DNA from: Marixanthomonas ophiurae
GTDB taxonomy: Bacteria; Bacteroidota; Bacteroidia; Flavobacteriales; Flavobacteriaceae
DNA length: 64,000 nt
Reading direction: 5' to 3'
NCBI RefSeq assembly: GCF_003413745.1
Contig: NZ_QVID01000002.1
Location: forward strand, 496,001-560,000
The notes beneath the pieces are model-generated. The model did not search any database. It worked only from the letters and a program-made list of their open reading frames with translations, and had not been told where the DNA came from. Shown here in pieces: positions 34,536 to 42,659 of the stretch. Position 1 is the first letter of the stretch. Every line of letters begins with the position of its first letter. The position numbers and the translations under genes were made by a program.

Positions 34536-37500
34536 CTATTTTTTCGAAAGAAATTCTTCTTTGGTTTTGATGGTTGGCTTTTCAATCTCATTCTTTTCTA
34601 AGAATTTCATTAATTTTTCACCTTCCTTATCTTTAATCTTTTGATAACGTTTTTTAACCTCTGTAAACTCTTCAGAAATTAACTCTAAATTTTGCTTTTG
34701 AGATGCTGTTACTCGACTAAAAGTACCTGCAATACTCGAATATAAATCTGCCATGCGTTCTCTTAATTCTGGTTCAGCAGAAGCAACATAATTATCACCG
34801 GTTGTCACAACCAAATCTTTCCGAAGGTCTTCCAATGCGTCATACAGTTTTTGAGCATCCTTTTTACCTTTAGGGTTATTTTCAATTATAGTTTTAGCTT
34901 TGGTTTGCAATTCGCCTAATTCATACACCATATAGGCTAGATCTTCCACCATATTAAATAGTTGTGTTGTTAATTGCTCTTGCTCTTTACGTTCAGCTAA
35001 CGTAGTTAATGATTTTTCATCATATTTTACATCTATTGAAGATTCGTAGGTGTCTTTACCTTTTGTCAATACTACTTTGTATGTTCCTGCAGGTACCCGA
35101 GGTGCTGTGAAACCTCCGTATGAAAGTGTTTTCCCAGCTGCCATTTTTGGAGTAGAAGTTGTATAACTCCAGTTTACAATATTGATGCCTTTTGATTTTC
35201 CAGGAGTAAGGGAAGCTACTTTGTTTCCTTCCATATCTTGGACTTCCATTTCCATTTTTCCGAATGTATGTCGCTTCTTCAAATAGTAAGCTATCCTAGC
35301 TGAAGTTGGTTTATTGCCCCCTACAAATTGTGTTTCAGTTCCAAAACTACCGCTAAAGCCACTTTCTTCTGGCATAGTGAAAGCTTCCGTATCGAAAAAG
35401 TGAACATCTTCTTCTAAAATTGATGGGGTAAGTTGCCGTAAAGGACTAATGTCATCTATAATGATTACGCCTCGTCCGTGTGTGCCCATTACGATATCAT
35501 TAGTTTGCTTTTGCATATCGATAAAATGAACGGCAACCGGTGGCATGTTATTTGTGAATTGTGACCAATTGTTTCCGCCATCAATAGTAACATATAAACC
35601 CATTTCGGTTCCTAAGAATAGCAAATCTTCATTTTCGTAGTCTTCTTGAATATTTCGAACAAAAGCATTCTCTTGAATGTCCTCTGAAACAATCGACTTC
35701 CAAGTTTTACCATAATCTGTAGTTTTCAATGCATAGGGTTTCATATCGCCTGTGGTATGACCTTCAAAAACAGCATAAGCTGTTCCTTTTCCATGTACAC
35801 TTGCCTCAATGTGATATACCCAAGTATTTGTTGGAACACCTGTTAAGTTTTCAGTAACATTCTTCCAGTTTTTTCCACCATTTGTTGTTACTTGTACATT
35901 TCCATCGTCTGTTCCTACCCAAATAATGTTTTCATCTAAAGGAGATTCTGCAATTGTAAAAATGGTTGTGTGGTTTTCAGCGCCGCTATTATCTACCGAA
36001 AGCCCTCCAGATTCTGATTGATTTTGTTTCTCAGGGTCATTAGTTGTTAAATCTGGAGAAATAATCTGCCACGTTTCGCCCATATCTTCACTTTTATGTA
36101 AAAATTGGCTTCCCATATAAAAACGATCAGGGGCGTGAGTACTTACTGCCATTGGAGCATTCCAATTAAAGCGTAATTCAGCATCTCCTTTTTTTGGTAA
36201 TGGTTGGATGGTTCTAGTTCTATTTCTGTCTACATCATACTGCCAAACATTTTGAGCTCCTTGCATTTCAGAATAAATAATGTTTTTGGTTGGGTGTTTT
36301 AAAACTCTAAATCCGTCGCCATATCCCACACTATTCCAGTCACGAGCATTTACACCTCCTGGAGAAGAAGATGGTCCATACCAGCTTCCATTGTCTTGCA
36401 AACCACCATACACGTTATAAGGTTCGGCATCGTCAGTACTTATGTGATAAAATTGTGAGAGAGGAAGATCTTCAACAATCTCAAATACGGAACCACCATT
36501 CCAAGAGCGGTACAGCCCACCATCGGTAGCTGAATACATAATATCGCTATCGTTTATATGGAACGTGATATCATGAATATCAGCATGCATATTCCCAAGA
36601 TTTTTGAAGGTTTTACCACCATCTCGGCTTATGGAACCAGTGAGACCGCCTTTTACAACAATATTAGGGTTTTTAGGGTCAACGGTAATACGCGAAAAGT
36701 AAAAAGGGCGAACGGTTAAACCAAAATCATTGTTTAAATGTTCCCAACTTTTTCCGGCGTCTGTAGATTTCCAAAGTCCGTTTTTATCTTTTTCTTCAGT
36801 TTCCAATACAGAATACAAAGTATTATTGTCACTTGGAGCAACTGCAATAGCAATTCTACCTAAATCGCCTTCGGGGAAACCGTTATGTATTTTATTCCAA
36901 GTTTTTCCGCTGTCGGTAGATTTGTATAAGGCACTGTTTTCACCACCAGAATTAAAACTCCATCCCGTACGCTTAAATTGCCACATAGAAGCATACAATA
37001 CATTTGGGTTTTTTGGGTCCATTATTACATCTGCCGCTCCAGTAGAAGGTCCCACATATAACATTTTATTCCAAGTTTTTCCGCCATCAGTTGTTTTATA
37101 AACACCTCGATCTTCGCTATCGCTCCATAATGCGCCTAAAACCCCTACATATACTTCATCGGTATTATTAGGGTTAATGACTACGGAGGCAATTCGTTCA
37201 CTGTTTTCAAAACCAGGAATCTCTTCCCAATTATTTCCACCGTCTGTAGATTTAAACAATCCATCGCCAACAGAAACTGAATTACGTGTCCAAGTTTCAC
37301 CAGTACCTACCCAAATAGTTTGATCGGGATCCTTTGGGTCTAATGTCACTACTCCAATAGATTGTACATGTTCATCAAAAATAGGGGAGAATGTAGCTCC
37401 TCCATTACTAGACTTCCAAACGCCACCACCGGCGGTACCAATATATATGATACGAGTATTGCTAGGGTGCATTTCAATATCATTAATGCGACCGCTCATT

Positions 37501-37628
37501 AATGCAGGGCCTATATGGCGAGCTTCCATATCGCCAAATAATTCTTTTCCTTTTAAAGCGGTTTCTTGAGCTGAAATTGATACGGGCAAGAAGGCTAATA
37601 TCAATATGGTGTACAGTAGTTTTTTCAT
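34536..37628 (-). CDS. Exported BNR/VPS10-type beta-propeller protein
   Basis: A 1030-residue exported protein (signal peptide ending ISAQ). Residues from about 30 to 730 are packed with BNR/Asp-box units such as KSTDGGNNWEEIP, KTTDGGKTWNKM and VTTNGGKNWKNV, forming one or two large propellers of the sortilin/VPS10 kind. The C-terminal 280 residues form an immunoglobulin-like segment and a helical, Lys/Glu-rich end. Relatives are often named glycosyl hydrolase, but I see no catalytic evidence. It ends without a T9SS sorting domain, so it is probably periplasmic or outer-membrane bound. Confidence 0.78.
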   Translation of the reverse strand: MKKLLYTILILAFLPVSISAQETALKGKELFGDMEARHIGPALMSGRINDIEMHPSNTRIIYIGTAGGGVWKSSNGGATFSPIFDEHVQSIGVVTLDPKDPDQTIWVGTGETWTRNSVSVGDGLFKSTDGGNNWEEIPGFENSERIASVVINPNNTDEVYVGVLGALWSDSEDRGVYKTTDGGKTWNKMLYVGPSTGAADVIMDPKNPNVLYASMWQFKRTGWSFNSGGENSALYKSTDSGKTWNKIHNGFPEGDLGRIAIAVAPSDNNTLYSVLETEEKDKNGLWKSTDAGKSWEHLNNDFGLTVRPFYFSRITVDPKNPNIVVKGGLTGSISRDGGKTFKNLGNMHADIHDITFHINDSDIMYSATDGGLYRSWNGGSVFEIVEDLPLSQFYHISTDDAEPYNVYGGLQDNGSWYGPSSSPGGVNARDWNSVGYGDGFRVLKHPTKNIIYSEMQGAQNVWQYDVDRNRTRTIQPLPKKGDAELRFNWNAPMAVSTHAPDRFYMGSQFLHKSEDMGETWQIISPDLTTNDPEKQNQSESGGLSVDNSGAENHTTIFTIAESPLDENIIWVGTDDGNVQVTTNGGKNWKNVTENLTGVPTNTWVYHIEASVHGKGTAYAVFEGHTTGDMKPYALKTTDYGKTWKSIVSEDIQENAFVRNIQEDYENEDLLFLGTEMGLYVTIDGGNNWSQFTNNMPPVAVHFIDMQKQTNDIVMGTHGRGVIIIDDISPLRQLTPSILEEDVHFFDTEAFTMPEESGFSGSFGTETQFVGGNKPTSARIAYYLKKRHTFGKMEMEVQDMEGNKVASLTPGKSKGINIVNWSYTTSTPKMAAGKTLSYGGFTAPRVPAGTYKVVLTKGKDTYESSIDVKYDEKSLTTLAERKEQEQLTTQLFNMVEDLAYMVYELGELQTKAKTIIENNPKGKKDAQKLYDALEDLRKDLVVTTGDNYVASAEPELRERMADLYSSIAGTFSRVTASQKQNLELISEEFTEVKKRYQKIKDKEGEKLMKFLEKNEIEKPTIKTKEEFLSKK

Positions 37629-37662
37629 GGGTTGGTATTTTGAAGTGAATTACGACTTAGAA

Positions 37663-37693
37663 TAAAAAATCCCCGTCGAGCGGGGATTTTTAA
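37663..37693 (-). terminator. Intrinsic terminator beside the LolA-like gene
   Basis: ATCCCCG and CGGGGAT (within 37665-37691) around five bases, with A- and T-runs, lie just after the stop of the LolA-like gene on minus. Confidence 0.85.
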
Positions 37694-37707
37694 GTTGTAC
37701 TATTAAA

Positions 37708-38442
37708 TTATTCAGGGAAAGCAAACATTCCCTCATTGGTTTCTGGGTTTAGTGTAATATCTTTTACTTTAAGGTTCTGGCCAGAAATTCCCATATCAAA
37801 AGGGAAATATAAACCATCCACTTCTTGATAATCACTCATAGAATTTGTTACAGTTTGTCCTTTCATAGGACCTTGTTGAACCTCATTTTGAGTGGCAATT
37901 GGAACAAAATTTTCGGTTTCAAAAAAGTAATATGTTACATTTGGAACTTCTTCGCCATCAACCATCATCGGTTCTTTAGTTAATTTAACTTTATACGTTT
38001 CTGTCCCTTCAATAGTTTCCTTACCCATAGATTCCACCATATATCCTTTTTCTTTGTAGTTGAAAAATGGAGAAGGAAAGTCCTTCTTAGCTTGCTGCTT
38101 CATGTTTTGGTTCATTTCAGCATCACTTTTTTCAGCTTGCATGGTCATCATATTAGTAGTCCAAAGTGTTTCACCATCAAAAGCCATTTGTTTAATTTCT
38201 TGACCTTGAAAGTTGATAGTTACTAATTGTTTTCCATCTTTGGTTTGGATAACATCCACAGGAATTTCCATTCCTTGCGCACTTACACTTCCTGAAATTT
38301 TAATGGCTTCCAGATTACCCCAATTATCTTTACCTCCAGTTGTTTCAAAATAGTTATCAATAATTTCATCTGCTGTTTGAGCCGAAATAGGAGCTACAGT
38401 AACGAGCAATAAAGCGATGAATAGTGTTTTTGCAGTTTTCAT
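37708..38442 (-). CDS. Periplasmic LolA/outer-membrane lipoprotein-sorting-like protein
   Basis: A 244-residue exported protein (signal peptide ending PISAQ). It begins TADEIIDNYFETTGGKDNW and is beta-rich after that (GEEVPNVTYYFFE, DYQEVDGLYFPFDM), the pattern of the LolA/LppX half-barrel fold. A role in carrying lipid or lipoprotein is possible, but this family branch is common in Bacteroidota and not characterised. It lies upstream of the BNR protein on the same strand with a terminator between them. Confidence 0.68.
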   Translation of the reverse strand: MKTAKTLFIALLLVTVAPISAQTADEIIDNYFETTGGKDNWGNLEAIKISGSVSAQGMEIPVDVIQTKDGKQLVTINFQGQEIKQMAFDGETLWTTNMMTMQAEKSDAEMNQNMKQQAKKDFPSPFFNYKEKGYMVESMGKETIEGTETYKVKLTKEPMMVDGEEVPNVTYYFFETENFVPIATQNEVQQGPMKGQTVTNSMSDYQEVDGLYFPFDMGISGQNLKVKDITLNPETNEGMFAFPE

Positions 38443-38569
38443 GTTTTATATGTTATGGTTTATTGTAAAAGTAAGACACTTTTTTAATGATTTTGTTACA
38501 ATATATTGAATTTTTTTTCAGAAGAAAAAAGTAACAAAACTCGTATCTTTACTTTAAAAGATAGATGCT

Positions 38570-39457
38570 ATGAAATTTGGTAAAGTTGACGACCCCTCAA
38601 AAATAGATTTTACATTACCTGTAGACCATCCGGACACTAAAAAAACGCTTTCTAACTATAAACCTGTTTCCACACCTAATTTATATGTAGGTTGTGCCAA
38701 ATGGAACCGCGCAGATTTAAAAGGTTTTTATCCTAGAGGTACTAAAGATGAGTTGGAATATTATTCTAGACAATTTAATAGTATTGAACTAAATGCTACT
38801 TTTTACCGCATTTTTCCGGCCGATGTTTTTGCAGGTTGGTACGATAAAACCCCAGATGACTTTCGTTTTTTTCCGAAGTTTTTTCAAGGTGTTTCACATT
38901 GGAAGCGGCTCAATGATTTTGAAGACTATTTGAATGATTACCTATTAAATGCTTCTAATTTAAAAGAAAAATTAGAAATGCCCTTTGTGCAAACACACAA
39001 TAACTTTAAGCCAACCAATATGGATAGGTTAGACCTATTTTTTAAGGCAATACCTAATGATATGCGTATTGCGGTGGAATTTCGACATACAGATTGGTTT
39101 AATGATGAAGCAGCTTCAGAGGAATTGTATGATATTCTTGAAAAGAATGATGTTACAAACATTATAGTCGATTCTGCTGGACGGCGAGATTTACTACATA
39201 TGCGCATGACAACCGATAGTGCTTTTATTCGATATAACGGCTCTAATCATGAAAGTGATTATACGCGTTTAGATGATTGGCTTGATAGACTAGAAGAATG
39301 GGTTGATCAAGGCTTACAAAACATCTACTTTTTTGTACATCAAAATATTGAAAAAGCATCACCTTTACTTTCAGCTTATTTTATTGAAAAAGCAAATGAG
39401 CGCTTTGGCACCGATGTAAAAATTCCAAAAATGGATAAAACTAAAACCTTATTTTAA
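38570..39457 (+). CDS. DUF72 family protein
   Basis: A 295-residue TIM-barrel-like protein with DUF72 hallmarks: YVGCAKWNRADLKGFYPRG, EYYSRQFNSIELNATFYRI, FRFFPKFFQGVSH, VEFRHTDWF, and a final NIYFFVHQNIEKASPLLS block. A short upstream ATG at 38564 stops after two codons, so 38570 is the start. No enzyme activity is established for the family. The stop abuts the next ATG (TAAATG), so it forms an operon with the thioesterase gene. Confidence 0.85.
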   Translation: MKFGKVDDPSKIDFTLPVDHPDTKKTLSNYKPVSTPNLYVGCAKWNRADLKGFYPRGTKDELEYYSRQFNSIELNATFYRIFPADVFAGWYDKTPDDFRFFPKFFQGVSHWKRLNDFEDYLNDYLLNASNLKEKLEMPFVQTHNNFKPTNMDRLDLFFKAIPNDMRIAVEFRHTDWFNDEAASEELYDILEKNDVTNIIVDSAGRRDLLHMRMTTDSAFIRYNGSNHESDYTRLDDWLDRLEEWVDQGLQNIYFFVHQNIEKASPLLSAYFIEKANERFGTDVKIPKMDKTKTLF

Positions 39458-39847
39458 ATGAACTTTCATACCCGTAAATGGATAAAACCTGAAGATTTAA
39501 ACCCAAATGGCACCTTATTTGGCGGTAGATTGTTAGAGTGGATCGATGAAGAATCGGCTTTATATGCCATTATTCAACTAGAAAATCCAAAAACAGTAAC
39601 TAAATATATGAGCGAGATTAATTTTCGAAGCTCAGCAAAAAAAGGGGATATTGTTGAAATAGGCTTAGAAGCTGTAAAGTTTGGAACTTCTTCGTTAACA
39701 CTCGCTTGTGAAGTCCGTAATAAAATGACCCGAGAGGTTATTATTACTATAGATACCATTATTATGGTAAGTTTAGATGAAAACGGAAAGCCTAAACCTC
39801 ACGGTAAAAAAGAAATAGAATTTGTAAAAGATCGATTAGAAGACTAA
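39458..39847 (+). CDS. Acyl-CoA thioesterase, hotdog fold (YciA/BACH-like)
   Basis: A 129-residue single hotdog domain. It shows PEDLNPNGTLFGGRLLEWID, where the Asn-Gly-x-Leu-Phe-Gly-Gly stretch and following Asp line the active site, and SEINFRSSAKKGDIVEIGLE. It hydrolyses acyl-CoA thioesters; chain-length choice cannot be read from sequence. It starts directly after the DUF72 stop and converges on the EEP gene with 10 bases between stops. Confidence 0.88.
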   Translation: MNFHTRKWIKPEDLNPNGTLFGGRLLEWIDEESALYAIIQLENPKTVTKYMSEINFRSSAKKGDIVEIGLEAVKFGTSSLTLACEVRNKMTREVIITIDTIIMVSLDENGKPKPHGKKEIEFVKDRLED

Positions 39848-39857
39848 ATGTAAATCG

Positions 39858-40934
39858 CTACATGTCTAGTTCTACTTTTTGGACTCCATTGGCTTGTTCT
39901 TTGGCACGTTGTAATTGATTTTCTGTAGGTTTTTTTGGTTGTTGCTCCAAAGCATTTTCAGGTTCATAACTCAATTTAGTATAGGTAGGAAAATGATCTG
40001 AATTTATATCGCTACCTAATGAAACCTCTAAAGACCTAAATTCACTTGAAATAAAAATATGATCTAACGGCCAACGCATGATAAAGCTTTTTGCATCGAA
40101 CGTGTTATAAAATCCACGTCCTTTACGAATGTCCAATAACTCGGCAACATTATAAAAAAGTGATGTAGTTGCAGACCAGGCCACATCGTTAAAATCTCCA
40201 ATTACAAGTACTGGGTGTTTAGATTGTCTACTCAAATTTGCTATTTTCATCATTTCTGCATCTCTGTCAGAAGATTTGGGGTTATGTTGCGGCATAGGCG
40301 GTGTAGGATGGATGGTGTATAGCTGTATGGTGTCTTCTGAAGGTAATAAAACCTGTGTATGAATTGACGGGATGTCTTTATCAACCAAATATTTTACTTG
40401 TGGTTCTATTAACTTGAATTTAGAATAAAGCAGCATTCCGTATGTGTTATTTAAAGGAACTGCTACTTTGTATTTATAATCTTTGGAAATGTTAGCATCA
40501 ATATTTTCTTTCCAACCAGTATTGGTTTCAACAAATAGAAGAATGTCGGCATTGTGTTTTTTTATATCCTGAATAAGTTTCTCTTTTTCTTTATTCTTTT
40601 GGTACACATTTGCCGTGTATAATGAAATGGTCTTTTCAGGATTATTATTTTTAGCTTCTAATACTTCATAATCCGCAAAGGGGGTGTAAGGGTATATTTT
40701 AGTAAGTTGAAAAATAAAACAACTAAGAAGCCCTATAACGAAAAGATAATCGCCCGCACGCTTAATTTCAAAACGCATAAAATAGGTGACAAGTGCCGTG
40801 AAGGTTAAAATAGTAAGTTGAATATGAGGAAAATCGAATATTCTAATCCACCAATAGTCGATTGCAATTAAAGGAATTAGGGTTAAAATAATTGCTAATC
40901 CACCAAAAATTTGGAGTATTGGTTTTAATTTCAT
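39858..40934 (-). CDS. Membrane-anchored endonuclease/exonuclease/phosphatase family protein
   Basis: A 358-residue protein with two or three N-terminal membrane helices (about residues 5-85) and an EEP catalytic domain. Visible motifs are LYTANVYQKN, ETNTGW (metal Glu), GDFNDVAWS, WPLDHIFIS and the terminal SDHFP with the catalytic His. The domain cleaves phosphodiesters of nucleic acid or lipid head groups; membrane anchoring hints at the latter or at extracellular DNA. It lies 41 bases downstream of an MscS channel on the same strand. Confidence 0.83.
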   Translation of the reverse strand: MKLKPILQIFGGLAIILTLIPLIAIDYWWIRIFDFPHIQLTILTFTALVTYFMRFEIKRAGDYLFVIGLLSCFIFQLTKIYPYTPFADYEVLEAKNNNPEKTISLYTANVYQKNKEKEKLIQDIKKHNADILLFVETNTGWKENIDANISKDYKYKVAVPLNNTYGMLLYSKFKLIEPQVKYLVDKDIPSIHTQVLLPSEDTIQLYTIHPTPPMPQHNPKSSDRDAEMMKIANLSRQSKHPVLVIGDFNDVAWSATTSLFYNVAELLDIRKGRGFYNTFDAKSFIMRWPLDHIFISSEFRSLEVSLGSDINSDHFPTYTKLSYEPENALEQQPKKPTENQLQRAKEQANGVQKVELDM

Positions 40935-40975
40935 GAAGGGAAAAAATAGTTTGTTCCCCTAAAGATAAAGTTTTG

Positions 40976-42259
40976 TTAGTTACTTGAATTAAATTTAGCA
41001 GAAATTTGAGAAACATCTTTTCCTGAAGGTATTTCAAAAAGCTCCAACCCAAAGTAGGGAATTGCTGCAATTAGGTGGTCAAAAATATCGGCTTGAATAT
41101 GTTCGTAATTTTCCCAACGTTTGTCATAACTAAAGCAGAATATTTCAATAGGAATACCACGGTCAGTCGGTGCTAAATGACGCACCATTAAAAACAGATC
41201 TTTGTTGATAGCAGGATTTTCATGAAGAAACGCATCAGCATATTTTCTGAAAATTCCTAAATTAGTTTGATTACGACCATTTAAAAGAACTGACTTATCG
41301 GCCTCGGTATTTTGGTTGTATTTTTGAACATCCCGTTCTCTGTGTTCAATATAAGGTTTGATTAATTGAACTTTTTTCAATTCTTCAATTTCTTCCGAAG
41401 ACAAAAACTTAACGGAAGTTTGCTTAATAAACAACGATCGTTTAATGCGTCTTCCAGCAGATTCCTGCATACCACGCCAGTTTTGGAAGGAATCTGAAAT
41501 TAAACTGTACGTAGGAATAGTAGTAAACGTATGGTCAAAGTTTTGAACTGTAACGGTTGCAAGGCTTATTTCGGTAACATAGCCATCTGCCCCATACTTG
41601 CTAAAGGTTATCCAGTCTCCAATACGTACAATATCATTTACCGATACCTGAATACTAGCCACAAAGCCTAAAATAGTATCCTTAAAAATAAGTAACAGTA
41701 CAGCAGATGCAGCTCCTAATGTTGCAAGGCTAAAAATGGAGTATCCAGTTAAAATATTAATGATAAAGAAGATGCCAATGCCCCAACCAAAAATCATTAA
41801 TACTTGCTGGTAACTTTGTAGGGGTTTGTCGTGAAAACGGGGTTTGTGTTCTAAGTAACTTCGGGTGGTCTTTAAAATACTTCGGAAAATAAGAACGATA
41901 AGTATAATTAGATACACATCAATTATCCGAAGTAGGAACTTTAAAATAAGTTGATATTCAATAAAAATAATGGGTATCGTATACCATACGATAATAACTG
42001 GAAGAAAGTGTGCTACAAAGCGTGGAAAGTTACTTTTAATAAGAAAATCATCAAACGTAGTCTTTGTTTTATCACTAAATGCTTTAAATATTTGAACAAT
42101 GAATTTTCTAACAAAAATATCGATCAAGGTAACCACAAACGTAAGTACAATGGAGTTAATCATTGTATTTAAAAAAATTGCCAAATCTTCATTCATTCCA
42201 GAATTGACAAAATAATTTTGCAACCAACAAAGGTAATATTTTAGGATTTCTTGGTTCAT
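40976..42259 (-). CDS. Mechanosensitive ion channel, MscS family (YbdG-like)
   Basis: A 427-residue inner-membrane channel with five N-terminal helices. The pore-lining helix and beta domain hold LATLGAASAVLLLIFKDTIL, FVASIQVSVNDIVRIGDWI, ADGYVTEISLATVTVQNFD and a longer C-terminal cytoplasmic part than typical MscS. Channels of this kind open on osmotic downshock. It is one of three MscS-family genes in 9.5 kb. Its ATG overlaps the DUF3817 stop by one base. Confidence 0.88.
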   Translation of the reverse strand: MNQEILKYYLCWLQNYFVNSGMNEDLAIFLNTMINSIVLTFVVTLIDIFVRKFIVQIFKAFSDKTKTTFDDFLIKSNFPRFVAHFLPVIIVWYTIPIIFIEYQLILKFLLRIIDVYLIILIVLIFRSILKTTRSYLEHKPRFHDKPLQSYQQVLMIFGWGIGIFFIINILTGYSIFSLATLGAASAVLLLIFKDTILGFVASIQVSVNDIVRIGDWITFSKYGADGYVTEISLATVTVQNFDHTFTTIPTYSLISDSFQNWRGMQESAGRRIKRSLFIKQTSVKFLSSEEIEELKKVQLIKPYIEHRERDVQKYNQNTEADKSVLLNGRNQTNLGIFRKYADAFLHENPAINKDLFLMVRHLAPTDRGIPIEIFCFSYDKRWENYEHIQADIFDHLIAAIPYFGLELFEIPSGKDVSQISAKFNSSN

Positions 42260-42537
42260 TATAAATACTTACGTTCTGCGTAAAAAGGGCCAAAAGGAAG
42301 TACTGAACATAACATGACAATGCCTAATGTTCCCCAAGACCATTTTAGTTTTTCTTTCATAATATAAGCACCAATAATATAAATAATAAATAAGACACCG
42401 TGTGCCATTCCAACGATTTTTACCATTTGAGGCATATCCCAAATGTATTTTAAAGGCATTGCTATACCTAATAAAACCAGAAATGATATGGCTTCAAGCG
42501 TACTGATTATCTTAAAGGATTTAGTTGAAATATCCAT
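42259..42537 (-). CDS. DUF3817 membrane protein
   Basis: A 92-residue protein starting at ATG 42537 (MDISTKSFKIISTLEAISFL), with three membrane helices and the family signatures GIAMPLKYIWDMP and AHGVLFIIY. Reading from the upstream TTG would put translation ahead of a likely -7 element (CAAAGATA on plus, 42554-42561), so I reject that start. It overlaps the MscS gene by one base and probably precedes it in an operon. Confidence 0.82.
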   Translation of the reverse strand: MDISTKSFKIISTLEAISFLVLLGIAMPLKYIWDMPQMVKIVGMAHGVLFIIYIIGAYIMKEKLKWSWGTLGIVMLCSVLPFGPFYAERKYL

Positions 42538-42553
42538 TGTCAAAATTTTTATG

Positions 42554-42561
42554 CAAAGATA
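42554..42561 (-). promoter_or_regulatory. Candidate -7 element ahead of DUF3817
   Basis: The minus strand reads TATCTTTG, a fit to TAnnTTTG, 16 bases before ATG 42537. No clear -33 is visible. Confidence 0.45.
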
Positions 42562-42659
42562 CGGTATCAAACCATAGTTTTAGTATTTTTAATACCCATT
42601 TTTCAGCAGTTATTTTAATTAAATTTTGCTGATTACCACACCAAAAAAATACATACATT